Positions 17,103 to 26,096 of a DNA stretch of 64,000 nt are shown here, piece after piece (position 1 is the stretch's first letter; the number at the start of each line of letters is the position of its first letter). Where the stretch lies: assembly GCA_016706225.1 (NCBI GenBank), contig JADJKB010000005.1:310001-374000 (forward strand), given 5' to 3'. This DNA comes from Myxococcales bacterium. Its GTDB lineage: Bacteria > Myxococcota_A > Polyangia > Polyangiales > Polyangiaceae. The position numbers and the translations under genes were made by a program. A model generated the notes under the pieces. That model was not told the origin of the DNA. It did no database searches and saw nothing but the letters and a program-made list of their open reading frames with translations.

Positions 17103-19454
17103 TCAGCGGCTGCGCGGAGGGCGTCGTGCGCGCATGCGCCGACGGGTGATCACCGGCAGCGGGGTGACACTCGGGGCGTGCGTCGTGACGGGTGAGAAGC
17201 CCGCAGCGGCGAGATCGTGCGCCGTCAGCACGGAGCCAGTCGCCGCCTGCACGGCGCGACCGAGCACGTCATCGAGCTCACTCTCGTTGTTCGGCCACTC
17301 GTGCTCCGAAAGCAGACGAAGCGCGGAAACATCGAGTCCCATCGGGCGGCCGTCCTTCTCGAGCCCGAACCGCGCGAGTGCCTCCAGGGCGAGGGCGCGC
17401 AGATCTTCCGCGCGGTCGGCGAGCGGAGGCAACACGACCTCGGCTCCCCCGAGGGCTCGGGCGAGGTTCTTGGTCAGGCGCTCGGCAGCCAGCTGCTCCG
17501 CCAGAGCTCCGCGTACGCTCGCGACCAGAGACCACGGAACGACTCCCGATGGCGGGGGCGCCTCTCGCTGTTTTGCCTTCGCGCGCGCGACGTGCTCCTG
17601 GATCTCCGGCGGCAGCGCCGGGGCGTCGAGCAACACGAGTGTGCCTCCGTCCGCCAGAGCGAGCGGTGACCGAGCTTCGTCCTGCCAGTGGGCAAGGTCG
17701 TGCTCTTTGCCGGATGTGCCGTCCACGATCACGAACGGTCCTCCGCGACGCGGGCTTGCCAGGTGGACGATGGCCGCCCAGCCGCTCGCATCCACTCCCG
17801 GCGGCGTGCGGAGCACGACCGGGGCGTTCAGTCGCGCGAGCCGTTCGAGCTCGTCGACCGTCATACGCGCGGACGCGCTGTAGAGCGCGCGCCTCGGGCG
17901 GCGGGCGGCGCGCTCCGCCAGGGCGACGTTGCGACCGGACTCGAGCCCGATGATCTGGCTCAAGCGCGCGGTCTCGCCATCCGCCCGGTCCGCGCGCGAA
18001 ATCGCCATCAGCTCGCGCTCTCGTGAGCGCGCGAGCGCGGACGAGACCGCAATCAACGCGCTCAGTCTGTCGGTGAGTGAACGAATGGCGCGGGCCTCTT
18101 CCAAGCTCATGCTCGCTGTCCGAGCGCCGCGAGGCAGCAGCAGAAACCCCAAGGGACCGTCTTCGTCCAGCACGACCGTGGCGCTGAAAGCGCGGCGGCT
18201 GTTGAACCACGCGAGCAACGGTCGCACCTCCGGGCGACGCACTTCGAGCGCCGCGAGCACCTCGGGGCGCAGAGTGCGCTCCGGCTCCGCCAGCGCCAGC
18301 TCGTAGAGCCGGTCGGGGGCTCGGGTCTTTTCCACGTGCAAGTAGCCCGCCAGATCCACGCTCAGCACCTCTTCGGGATCACTGCGCCACAGCTCCGGCC
18401 GCGCGCCGGGGACCGCGGTCGCCTTCGAGAGGGCCATCAGTGCTGCGCGGACCGCCGCGTCCGGCTCCGGCTGCAGGGCGCCGCGGCTTGCAGCATCGAT
18501 GGCGTCGAGCCAGCGCGACTGCTCCGGCGCGAGCGAGGACGCCACGCGGCGGGCGATCAAACCAATCAAGATCGAGAGCAACGACGCCGAGAGCACGACC
18601 AGCCCGGCGTGTGCCGGGGCGTTGCGCGCGACGAAGCCGGCGACCAAGAGCGTCGGGGCGCCCAAGATCGAGGTCGCCAGGATGCCGCGCAGTGTCCGGC
18701 TCACGCTGGTTGGTTCGCGCGTCGCTGCCGCCCAGGTGGCACCGAGCGCCGCAACCAGCACCGCCACTGGCAGCACGCGATCGGGGGCGGCGACGTCGAG
18801 CAGCGCTGCTGGCACCGCCACGAAGAGCGCGGTCAGTGCCAGGGCGAGGGCGCCGCTCGCGCGATCCACTGCGCCAAGCTCCAGGCGCCGCAGAATTCGT
18901 AGCCGCACGCTGGCCACGACGAACAAGAGCAAGCTTCCGGCAGAAGCACTGGTGGTTGCGTAGTCGATCGCCAGCGGATCGAGCCGGACCATTTGCTCTG
19001 GCAAGATCGCGCGGGTCGCCGGCGCGGCGACCGCGATGGCCCAGAGGAAGGCCGCGAACAATGCGGCATCCAGCGAGCGGGTCGCGCGCGGCGCAGTCAT
19101 CAGGCCGCCGAGCGACGCAATCCGGCTGAGGCCCACGAGCGCCGCGACCGTCGCCGTGCCCACACCCACGTTCGCGACCGCGTCCAGACCCGCGCGACCT
19201 GCGCTGCCCGTGCGCGCAGCGATCCAGAGCGCCGCGCCCCAGGCCACGGCTCGCACCACCCGGCGTGCGGCGAGCTCGGTGTGGTCCTCGCCGCTGCGCG
19301 GTGTCTCGGTGCGGCGCCACACGACCGCGAGGGTTGCAACCAGAACCAGGAGTGCCACCCAAGGCGTGGCGCCACCTCGGGTCGACATTGCCCCGAAGCA
19401 CACGTACGCCACGGCGGCGGCGGGCAGAACGAAGCTCTTCAACGAGAGTCCCAA
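17103..19454 (-). CDS. Membrane-bound regulator with degenerate sigma-54-activator-like AAA domain
   Basis: A 783-residue protein with a TTG start at the 5' limit of the open frame. The first 330 residues hold about eight hydrophobic segments. A GAF-like or linker region follows (about 340-520). The last 260 residues align in order with an NtrC-type AAA domain: VIVDGTSG, GGTLVLLDAPALPPEIQ, VLPPLADRAEDL and EWPNNESELDDVLGRAV correspond to the NtrC core landmarks. The Walker A loop (GETGTGKE) and the GAFTGA loop are not recognisable, so ATP-driven sigma-54 activation is unlikely. No C-terminal HTH is seen. It may be a membrane sensor that keeps only the scaffold. Assignment rests on motif order; a distant-homology search would settle it. 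Confidence 0.65.
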   Translation of the reverse strand: MGLSLKSFVLPAAAVAYVCFGAMSTRGGATPWVALLVLVATLAVVWRRTETPRSGEDHTELAARRVVRAVAWGAALWIAARTGSAGRAGLDAVANVGVGTATVAALVGLSRIASLGGLMTAPRATRSLDAALFAAFLWAIAVAAPATRAILPEQMVRLDPLAIDYATTSASAGSLLLFVVASVRLRILRRLELGAVDRASGALALALTALFVAVPAALLDVAAPDRVLPVAVLVAALGATWAAATREPTSVSRTLRGILATSILGAPTLLVAGFVARNAPAHAGLVVLSASLLSILIGLIARRVASSLAPEQSRWLDAIDAASRGALQPEPDAAVRAALMALSKATAVPGARPELWRSDPEEVLSVDLAGYLHVEKTRAPDRLYELALAEPERTLRPEVLAALEVRRPEVRPLLAWFNSRRAFSATVVLDEDGPLGFLLLPRGARTASMSLEEARAIRSLTDRLSALIAVSSALARSRERELMAISRADRADGETARLSQIIGLESGRNVALAERAARRPRRALYSASARMTVDELERLARLNAPVVLRTPPGVDASGWAAIVHLASPRRGGPFVIVDGTSGKEHDLAHWQDEARSPLALADGGTLVLLDAPALPPEIQEHVARAKAKQREAPPPSGVVPWSLVASVRGALAEQLAAERLTKNLARALGGAEVVLPPLADRAEDLRALALEALARFGLEKDGRPMGLDVSALRLLSEHEWPNNESELDDVLGRAVQAATGSVLTAHDLAAAGFSPVTTHAPSVTPLPVITRRRMRARRPPRSR

Positions 19455-19574
19455 GGCATTGTCCGGTGCGACGAACCCGGAGAGGTTCTGCCGGGTAAAG
19501 GGCGAGAAAATCGGTCTCGAGGGGGGTCACCCGGCCGACCCGGGGACAGGATCCCTCCGAAACCGCGGCTCCGG

Positions 19575-20600
19575 CTACTTTTTAGGCTCCGCCGGCGGTG
19601 CGGCCTCGGCCTCGGCGAGCTTCACGAAGCGCTGCTCGGGGCCCGACGGTGTGTACATCTGGATCACCAGCAGCCCGCTGCTTCCACTGGGGACGAAGCC
19701 GTGCTTTTCGCCAGGCGCGATGTCGAAGACGACCCCGGGCTCGACCGCGTGGTCCTTGCCCGCGAGCTGCATCGTGCCCGCACCAGCGAGCACCGCGAGG
19801 TGCTCCCAGGTCGGGTGGTCGTGCAGCTTGATCTCGGCGGTCTTGGAGCTCGAGAGCACTGCCCAGCTCCCCGGGATCGGGGGCTCTCCACCAAAGGCGA
19901 TGCGCGCGTGGATCGAGCCGTGGGCAAAACTCAGGTCCTTCGCCGCGCCGAGGGCGACCTGTGCCAGCGGTGCCGGCCGCTTGCGCCAGCGAACCTCGAA
20001 GGCCTTCTTCTCCAGCCGCTCGAGGGCGGTGGCCAGGGTGCCGTTTTTTGCCGCCACTCCCAAGACGAGCTTGGCGCCCTCCTTGCCGGCCTTGATACTG
20101 ATGCCGAGACCCGGAGCACGCAGCGCTCCCCAGGTCTCGAGCTTGACCGCTCCGCCGTCGTCCCCGCTGCCCAGCGCATCTCCGGCGAGTGCAACCGCAA
20201 ACAGCTCGAGCTCGTGGTCCCGCGGAAGGGTCACGATGCTGCCCGGTCCGAGCTCTTCCAGCCACATCGTTCCCGGAGAGTCCTGCCCGCCCGTCGCCGT
20301 CTTGGCGAACGCGGGGTCCGGCAACACCTTCGTGAGCTTGCACTGTTTGTCCTTGCACGCGTGTGTTCGCGCGAGCGCCGCCGGAGGCGCGGCAGGCAAC
20401 GAGCCGTCGATGACAACAGCGGGGGCTGGCTCCGCCTGTGTCGGCGTGGATTGCTCGGCCGGTTCGTCGCTCTCTTCGGGTAGCGGGATGAACGGCAGCC
20501 CGTCCCGCGGTCCGGGTGGCGGCCAGACCGACACCGGAGCGGTCGGTGAGCAGGCAATCAGGGTGAGGCCAGCGGAAATCAGCAACAGAGCGCGCAACAT
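19575..20600 (-). CDS. Lipoprotein with C-terminal cupin domain
   Basis: The start is ATG 20600, which gives a clean lipoprotein signal peptide ending LIAC; an upstream in-frame start would bury it. A Pro/Glu-rich spacer follows, then a weakly conserved first cupin-like half (about 90-210). A clear second cupin carries KLHDHPTWEHLAVL (metal-ligand His pair) and PGEKHGFVPSG. The order of His/Glu ligands fits a metal-binding cupin, possibly a bicupin anchored in the envelope. No substrate can be inferred. The 187-bp region up to PhoH at 20788 is divergent regulatory space. Confidence 0.8.
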   Translation of the reverse strand: MLRALLLISAGLTLIACSPTAPVSVWPPPGPRDGLPFIPLPEESDEPAEQSTPTQAEPAPAVVIDGSLPAAPPAALARTHACKDKQCKLTKVLPDPAFAKTATGGQDSPGTMWLEELGPGSIVTLPRDHELELFAVALAGDALGSGDDGGAVKLETWGALRAPGLGISIKAGKEGAKLVLGVAAKNGTLATALERLEKKAFEVRWRKRPAPLAQVALGAAKDLSFAHGSIHARIAFGGEPPIPGSWAVLSSSKTAEIKLHDHPTWEHLAVLAGAGTMQLAGKDHAVEPGVVFDIAPGEKHGFVPSGSSGLLVIQMYTPSGPEQRFVKLAEAEAAPPAEPKK

Positions 20601-20787
20601 CGCGCCAGCGTGGCGCGCTTGGCCCGGGCGGGCAAGAGCCGGCTCCGCCGCCATCCGTCGTCGTTCCGTCGACGGCGGACACGCCGGAGCCCACGATTGA
20701 GCGTTGCAGGCGCGTCCGCCAAAGGGGACACTGCTCAGACGATTCGTACCGCGCTCGGCTCGCCCGGAGGGGGAGCCCAGGTAGCTC

Positions 20788-22107
20788 ATGAAAAAAAACT
20801 ACGTCCTCGACACGAACGTCCTTCTGCACGACCCGTACGCAATCTTCAAGTTCGAGGACAACGACCTGATTCTCCCGATTTACGTGCTGGAGGAGATCGA
20901 TCAGTTCAAGCGCGACAACGCCGAGCGCGGCCGCAACGCGCGCACCGTTTCCCGGCTGCTCGACGCGCAGCGTGAGAAATACGGAAGCCTCTCGGAAGGG
21001 GTGAAGACCGGCGAGGGCGGTACCCTCCGCGTGTACGTTCCGAGTTCGCGTCCCGAGGTGAAGATCGCACTTCGACCCTCGTCTGGCGACCACGCGATCT
21101 TGCAGTGTGCGGTCGAGCTCAGGGAGCAATACCCCGACCGTCCGACCATCTTCGTGACCATGGACGTGAACCTGCGGATCCGCGCCGACGCGTTCGGTTT
21201 GCGCACCGAGGCCTACGAGAACCAATCCGTCGACGTCGAGCACCTGGACGACGGCGTAGTCGAGCTGCCGATCACGGCGGCGGAGATGGACCGCTTCTTC
21301 GAGTCGGGCGTGCTCGCGGCGAACGGCCAGGCAAACCTGTACGCGAACGTTTGTATCTTGCTGCGCGACGACAGCCCGCGGCAACGCACGGGGCTCGCCC
21401 GCTACCAGGCCGAAAAGGGTGAAATTCGGGCGCTCCGCACGCCGCGCGAGGGGCTGATGGGGATCCGCCCGCGCAACAAGGAGCAGAGCTTCGCCCTCGA
21501 CCTGTTGCTCGATGACTCCATCCGCTTGGTCACCATGGTGGGCAAGGCCGGCACGGGAAAGACGCTGCTGGCCCTCGCGGCGGGACTTCGGCGCTGCGTC
21601 GACGATGGGGCCTACGCACGGCTGTTGGTCAGCCGCCCCGTGATGCCCATGGGGCGTGATCTCGGATTTCTGCCCGGCGACATCGAAGAGAAGCTGAACC
21701 CCTGGATGCAGCCCATCTTCGACAACCTCGAGTTTCTGCTGGTCGCAGGGGGCGGCAAACGTCGCGGCATGCGCGGGTTCGAAGAGTTGATGGACTCGGG
21801 GCAGCTGCAGGTCGAACCGCTGACCTACATTCGCGGGCGCAGCCTACCGCAGCAGTACGTGATCGTGGACGAGGCCCAGAACCTGACGCCTCACGAGGTC
21901 AAGACGGTGATCACGCGCTGCGGCGAGGGCACCAAGATTGTGCTGACGGGCGACCCGTATCAGATCGACAATCCCTACGTCGACAGCGCCACCAATGGCC
22001 TGAGTGTCGCCGTCGATCGTCTGCGTGGTGAGAACATCACCGGGCACATGCTGCTCTCGAAGGGCGAACGGAGCGAGCTGGCAAACATCGCAGCGAACAA
22101 GCTATGA
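20788..22107 (+). CDS. phoH: PIN domain-PhoH family ATPase
   Basis: The 439-residue protein joins an N-terminal PIN nuclease-like domain (VLDTNVLLHDP with the acidic metal-binding residues) to a C-terminal PhoH ATPase (Walker A GKAGTGKT, Walker B VIVDEAQNLTP, then the TGDPYQID motif). This is the YlaK/PhoH2-like arrangement; such proteins act on RNA as ATP-dependent ribonuclease/helicases. An SD-like GGAGGGGG run lies upstream of the ATG. It overlaps the next gene by 4 bp (ATGA at 22104), suggesting coupled translation. Confidence 0.93.
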   Translation: MKKNYVLDTNVLLHDPYAIFKFEDNDLILPIYVLEEIDQFKRDNAERGRNARTVSRLLDAQREKYGSLSEGVKTGEGGTLRVYVPSSRPEVKIALRPSSGDHAILQCAVELREQYPDRPTIFVTMDVNLRIRADAFGLRTEAYENQSVDVEHLDDGVVELPITAAEMDRFFESGVLAANGQANLYANVCILLRDDSPRQRTGLARYQAEKGEIRALRTPREGLMGIRPRNKEQSFALDLLLDDSIRLVTMVGKAGTGKTLLALAAGLRRCVDDGAYARLLVSRPVMPMGRDLGFLPGDIEEKLNPWMQPIFDNLEFLLVAGGGKRRGMRGFEELMDSGQLQVEPLTYIRGRSLPQQYVIVDEAQNLTPHEVKTVITRCGEGTKIVLTGDPYQIDNPYVDSATNGLSVAVDRLRGENITGHMLLSKGERSELANIAANKL

Positions 22108-23195
22108 ACGTCCGCCGCCGGGATCTCGAGCGGGGGCTCTTCATGGCCGAGCGCAGTATTGCGCTCGTCGAGCGCTGCCGCCCGCTCAACGCGGTCAGAG
22201 AGCAGCGGCGGGTCGTCGACGCGCTGCTCAGCGGCCGCGAAGAAATGCCCCGCTTCGACTACGCACCCTCCGGGGGTTTGAACATGGTGCGCGCGGCGCT
22301 CGATCAGGTCGCGCTGCGCGCGGAGACCGCCTGCGGCTGGGGGCAGCTGTACGCAGACCGAGCCCGGGAGCTGGCACTCGAGGCAGAGCTCGCCGAGCAG
22401 GTCGGATTGCCCGGATTTGCGGCCGCCGCGGCGGTGCGCTTTCCGGTGGCTCAGGGTGCTGACGGTCGGGTCGCGCTTGGTTGGGCGCACGCCTGGGTGC
22501 ACGAGCCGGATGGTCCCGAGGATCCAGACTCCGCCGTCGAGAGCAGCGACACGGCGCACCCCAATAGCCTGATCTCGGCGCTCACCCGCGCGGTCGGCGA
22601 GCAGCGTTTGCCGTTCCGAGTCGTGGTCCACGCCGATCTGATCTCGGCCGCAGCGACCGGGGATGGCGTCATCGTGGTGCGGTCCGGAGCCCGTCTCCGG
22701 CGGGCCGAGGTGGAGCGCATCGTACGTCACGAAATCGAGGGGCACGCGCTGCCCCGCGCTCGGGCCAAGCTGGAGAGCTCCGGGCTCTTTGCGCTCGGGA
22801 CCGCCGGCGGGACGGACGACGAAGAGGGAAGGGCGCTGCTCATCGAGCAGCGCGCCGGGGTCTCGAGCGCGGCACGACGGGCAGAGCTCGCGCGCCGGCA
22901 CCTGGGGGCGCTAGCGGTTCGCAGGGGCGCCGACTGGATGGAGACACTGCGCCTCTTGCGCGGGCTCGGCGCGAGCGTCGAGCAGGCCGTTGCCATCGCG
23001 ACGCGAGTTCAGCGTGGCGGCGGCCTGGCTCGGGAGATCGTCTACCTGACCGCGCTCGCCCGGGTGACACGCGTGTTCGCGGCCGACCGCCACGCCGAGC
23101 GGTGGCTGGAGCGAGGGCGTGTTGCCGTCGACGCGATCCCGACTCTGCGGCTTCTGGGTGAGCCTCCGGATCTGGTCAACGCGCGCGCGGCGTAG
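22104..23195 (+). CDS. MATCAP/DUF1704-type metallopeptidase
   Basis: The 363-residue product carries the gluzincin-like motif HEIEGHAL at about residue 213 followed 40-50 residues later by the family's downstream acidic motif (EEGRALLIEQRAG). This matches DUF1704/tyrosine-carboxypeptidase (MATCAP) proteins, annotated in bacteria as flavohemoglobin-expression-modulating QEGLA-motif proteins; the QEGLA motif is here LLIEQRAG. No signal peptide, so cytoplasmic. It is probably a zinc peptidase; the substrate is unknown. Coupling by ATGA overlap to PIN-PhoH suggests a shared role. Confidence 0.8.
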   Translation: MNVRRRDLERGLFMAERSIALVERCRPLNAVREQRRVVDALLSGREEMPRFDYAPSGGLNMVRAALDQVALRAETACGWGQLYADRARELALEAELAEQVGLPGFAAAAAVRFPVAQGADGRVALGWAHAWVHEPDGPEDPDSAVESSDTAHPNSLISALTRAVGEQRLPFRVVVHADLISAAATGDGVIVVRSGARLRRAEVERIVRHEIEGHALPRARAKLESSGLFALGTAGGTDDEEGRALLIEQRAGVSSAARRAELARRHLGALAVRRGADWMETLRLLRGLGASVEQAVAIATRVQRGGGLAREIVYLTALARVTRVFAADRHAERWLERGRVAVDAIPTLRLLGEPPDLVNARAA

Positions 23196-23235
23196 TGCCG
23201 ACCGGCCGAGCGGCGTCGAACCAATCCGCGCGCCC

Positions 23236-23838
23236 TCAGCGCTTGATCACGCCGCAGCCGATTCTGCCGCCGGCGTTGCCCGTGGGTTGCCCGCCATCGT
23301 CCTTCTTCTCGTGGATGATGATGGCCCGATCCAGGAACGAGTTCGGGTCGCCTGCCTTCAGGTTTGCGCCGGCGATGGTGATCTCGTGTTTGCCCTCGCC
23401 GCTCGCCGCGATCTCGAGGTTGCCCAGATCTCCGAGATGACGCTCGGCGCCCGGCGGCATTCCGTGTTTGTGCCCGGCGGGGTTGAAGTGGTCGCCCGCG
23501 CTCTTGCCGTCCTTGGAGCTACAGTCGCCCTTCTCGTGGACGTGCGCGCCGTGTGACCCCGGCTTGATTCCGCTGACCGTGAGGCTGACCTTCACACCCT
23601 CGGCTGTCTCTGCGAGAGTTGCCTTGCCAACCAGCTTGCTGCCGCTCTTCGCCTCGAGCGTGACCTCGACGGGTTCGGCTGCTGGCTCCTTCTTTACCTC
23701 TGGTTCCGGGCTCGGCTCGGGTTTTGCGGCCGGCTCTTCAGCGACCGGGGCGGGCGTCGGGGCCTCGGGCTTCGGTGTTTCGCCGCCGCAGGCGGTGATC
23801 GAGAGCGAGAGGGTGAGCGCCGAGATGATGCGTTTCAT
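23236..23838 (-). CDS. sodC: Cu/Zn superoxide dismutase, lipoprotein type
   Basis: A 200-residue SodC that converts superoxide to peroxide and oxygen in the periplasm or envelope. The N-terminus is a lipoprotein signal (ITAC), then a Pro/Glu/Lys-rich spacer. The SOD fold shows the copper ligands HVH and DHFNP, zinc ligands HKHG and RHLGDLGN, the paired cysteines (GDC and GCGVI) and the active-site Arg (GGRIGCG). All catalytic residues appear intact. It is a monocistronic gene on the minus strand between the metallopeptidase and exonuclease III. Confidence 0.95.
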   Translation of the reverse strand: MKRIISALTLSLSITACGGETPKPEAPTPAPVAEEPAAKPEPSPEPEVKKEPAAEPVEVTLEAKSGSKLVGKATLAETAEGVKVSLTVSGIKPGSHGAHVHEKGDCSSKDGKSAGDHFNPAGHKHGMPPGAERHLGDLGNLEIAASGEGKHEITIAGANLKAGDPNSFLDRAIIIHEKKDDGGQPTGNAGGRIGCGVIKR

Positions 23839-23915
23839 TCAGGTTGTCTCCGTGGCTGGCAGTCGACGGTATCTAGGTGCTCCGGCCCTCGAGAGCAATC
23901 CCCGCCCTGCCAGCG

Positions 23916-24683
23916 TCACTCCAGGTCGACGACCACAGGGACGTGATCCGACGGTTTGTCCTTGAGCCGCTCGTCGGCGTCGATCTCGGCGTTGCGGCAA
24001 CGATCCGCCAGATCCTGGCTCAAGAGCACCAGATCGATGCGCAGCCCTTCGTTCTTCTGCAGGCCGCCGCCCCGGTAGTCCCACCAGGAATAGCGCCCAC
24101 CCTCGCTGTGGTGCAGGCGATAGGCGTCGACCAGCCCCATGTCCTTCAAGCGCCCGAGCGCGCGATGCTCGTCCGGGTGAAAATGGAGTTGCCCGCGCAT
24201 CTTGTCGGGGGAGTGGACGTCGCGTTCGTCCGGCGCGACGTTGAAGTCCCCGCACAAAGCCACGGATTTTCCGTCCGGAGCCTGGGCCCTCAGGGTCTCT
24301 TCGAGTTGCACAAAGAAGCGGAGTTTCTCGGCGAAGCTGGGGTTGTCCACCGACTTCCCATTGGGAATGTAGGCGGAGAGCACCCGCACCCCGCCGATGG
24401 TCGCGGCAATCAGGCGCTTGTCGGCGTTTGGCTTCGCGTCTTTCAGGCCGATGGTCACGTCCCGGACCGGGAGGCGCGAGACGATCGCCACGCCGTTGTA
24501 GGTCTTCTGACCCGCCATCAACACGGCGTACCCGAGCCGTTGCAGCTCTTCCGTCGGGAAGTCGTCGTCGACGACCTTCGTCTCCTGCATGCACAGGACG
24601 TCCGGCTCCCTCCGCGTGACCCAATCCACGACGCGCTCGACGCGTGCGCGGATCGAGTTCACGTTCCAAGTGGCAATGCGCAT
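23916..24683 (-). CDS. xth: Exodeoxyribonuclease III / AP endonuclease
   Basis: A 255-residue ExoIII-family enzyme that cuts DNA 5' to abasic sites and removes 3' blocking groups in base-excision repair. Active-site motifs are all present: ATWNVNSI, QETK, GDFNVAP, DYRGGG, RIDLVL and the C-terminal SDHVPVV. The length is normal. It lies 6 bp downstream of the glutamate dehydrogenase gene on the same strand (24690), so the two could share a transcript. Confidence 0.96.
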   Translation of the reverse strand: MRIATWNVNSIRARVERVVDWVTRREPDVLCMQETKVVDDDFPTEELQRLGYAVLMAGQKTYNGVAIVSRLPVRDVTIGLKDAKPNADKRLIAATIGGVRVLSAYIPNGKSVDNPSFAEKLRFFVQLEETLRAQAPDGKSVALCGDFNVAPDERDVHSPDKMRGQLHFHPDEHRALGRLKDMGLVDAYRLHHSEGGRYSWWDYRGGGLQKNEGLRIDLVLLSQDLADRCRNAEIDADERLKDKPSDHVPVVVDLE

Positions 24684-24689
24684 GTCGGC

Positions 24690-26018
24690 TCAGGCGTAGA
24701 GCCCGCGCAGCTCGGAGGCCCTGGCGACGCGCTGGATCGACACGATGAACGCGGCGGTCCGCATCGGCACGTCGTGCTCGAGCGAGGTCTTGAGCACCGC
24801 TTCGAAGGCCGTGTTCATCATGTGCTCCAGATCCTCGAGCACGCGCTGGTAGCGCCAGTAGTAGCCCATGCGATTTTGCACCCACTCCAGGTACGAAACG
24901 CCCACACCTCCGGCGTTGCACAGAATGTCCGGGATCACGAACACTCTCTTCTTCTCCAGGATGTCGTCGGCTTCCGGCGTGCAAGGTCCGTTGGCGCACT
25001 CGGCGACGAGCTTGGCCTTGATGCGCCCGGCGTTCTTGGCGGTGATCTGGTTCTCGAGCGCCGCGGGGATCAGGATGTCCACGGGGAGCTCGATGAGTTT
25101 CATGGGGTCGGCCAGCTTCGTGATGCCCTTGAGTTTGTCGAAGCCGGCGAGTGTCCTGTGTTTCTCGACGTGTTTGATGGCGACGTCGGGGTCGAGGCCG
25201 TCCTTGCAGACGAAGGCGCCGGCCACGTCGGAGATGGCGACGATCTTGCAGCCCTGATCCCGAAGCAGCTTCGCCGCGAAGGAGCCGGCGTTGCCGTAAC
25301 CCTGAATGGCGACGCTCGCGCCGCTCAGGCTGAAGCCCAGGTGGGTTGCCGCGCGCCGCACACAGAACACCATGCCCTGCGCGGTGGCGGAGTTACGCCC
25401 GAGCGAGCCACCGAGCTCGATGGGTTTGCCGGTGACCACCGCGGGCAGGTAGTCGCCCCCGTGGTGCATCGAGTAGGTGTCCATGAACCAGGCCATGATC
25501 TGCGGGTTGGTGTTGACGTCGGGGGCGGGCACGTCGCGATCCGGGCCGAACATCTCGATCATTTCGGCGAAGTAGCGGCGCGACAGCCGCTCCAGCTCGC
25601 CCACGCTGAGCTTCGTCGGGTCGACGATGACGCCGCCCTTGCCGCCACCCATCGGGATGCCGATGACGGCGCACTTGAAGGTCATCCAGAAAGCCAGCGC
25701 CTTGACCTCGTCGAGCGAGACGTCGGGATGGAAGCGCACGCCGCCCTTGGCCGGACCGCGCGCGATGTTGTGCTGCACGCGGTAGCCCTTGAACGCGGTG
25801 ATCGAGCCGTCGTCCATGCGGACCGGCAACTTGACCTCGACGATGCGTCGCGGCTCGCGGATGACGGCGACTTGGTCCGCGGTCAGCTTGATGATCTTCG
25901 CCGCTCGATTGAACTGAACGAGGGCGTTGTCGAAGGCTGATGCAGGACCGGTGATGAACGTCGCCTTCGGCGCTGCTGGCGCCGGGCGTTTTTTGCTCGA
26001 GACCCGTTTGGTGGCCAC
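24690..26018 (-). CDS. gdhA: NAD(P)-dependent glutamate dehydrogenase
   Basis: Catalyses reversible oxidative deamination of glutamate to 2-oxoglutarate and ammonia. The start is GTG 26018, preceded at the right spacing by GAGGAG. The product is 442 residues with a Lys/Arg/Ala-rich N-terminus. It shows KGGVRFHPDV, the catalytic Lys region GIPMGGGKGG, the Rossmann nucleotide loop GYGNAGSF and the C-terminal NAGGVGVSYLEW segment. The family (GdhA/RocG-like) is secure; cofactor preference is not determined. A longer open frame upstream of 26018 is low-quality and not used. Confidence 0.95.
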   Translation of the reverse strand: MATKRVSSKKRPAPAAPKATFITGPASAFDNALVQFNRAAKIIKLTADQVAVIREPRRIVEVKLPVRMDDGSITAFKGYRVQHNIARGPAKGGVRFHPDVSLDEVKALAFWMTFKCAVIGIPMGGGKGGVIVDPTKLSVGELERLSRRYFAEMIEMFGPDRDVPAPDVNTNPQIMAWFMDTYSMHHGGDYLPAVVTGKPIELGGSLGRNSATAQGMVFCVRRAATHLGFSLSGASVAIQGYGNAGSFAAKLLRDQGCKIVAISDVAGAFVCKDGLDPDVAIKHVEKHRTLAGFDKLKGITKLADPMKLIELPVDILIPAALENQITAKNAGRIKAKLVAECANGPCTPEADDILEKKRVFVIPDILCNAGGVGVSYLEWVQNRMGYYWRYQRVLEDLEHMMNTAFEAVLKTSLEHDVPMRTAAFIVSIQRVARASELRGLYA

Positions 26019-26096
26019 TTTGATGAGCTCCTCGGAAGGTCGCGTGTTGAGCGACGCCCGCACGTAGCACGGCTGCTGACAGTTCGGAATTTTCCT

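Noticed and set aside
23877..25940. 687-codon open frame on + opposite exonuclease III and glutamate dehydrogenase
   Set aside because: It is the complement of two enzymes with complete active sites; the translation is a typical high-GC shadow (Val/His/Arg/Asp-rich).
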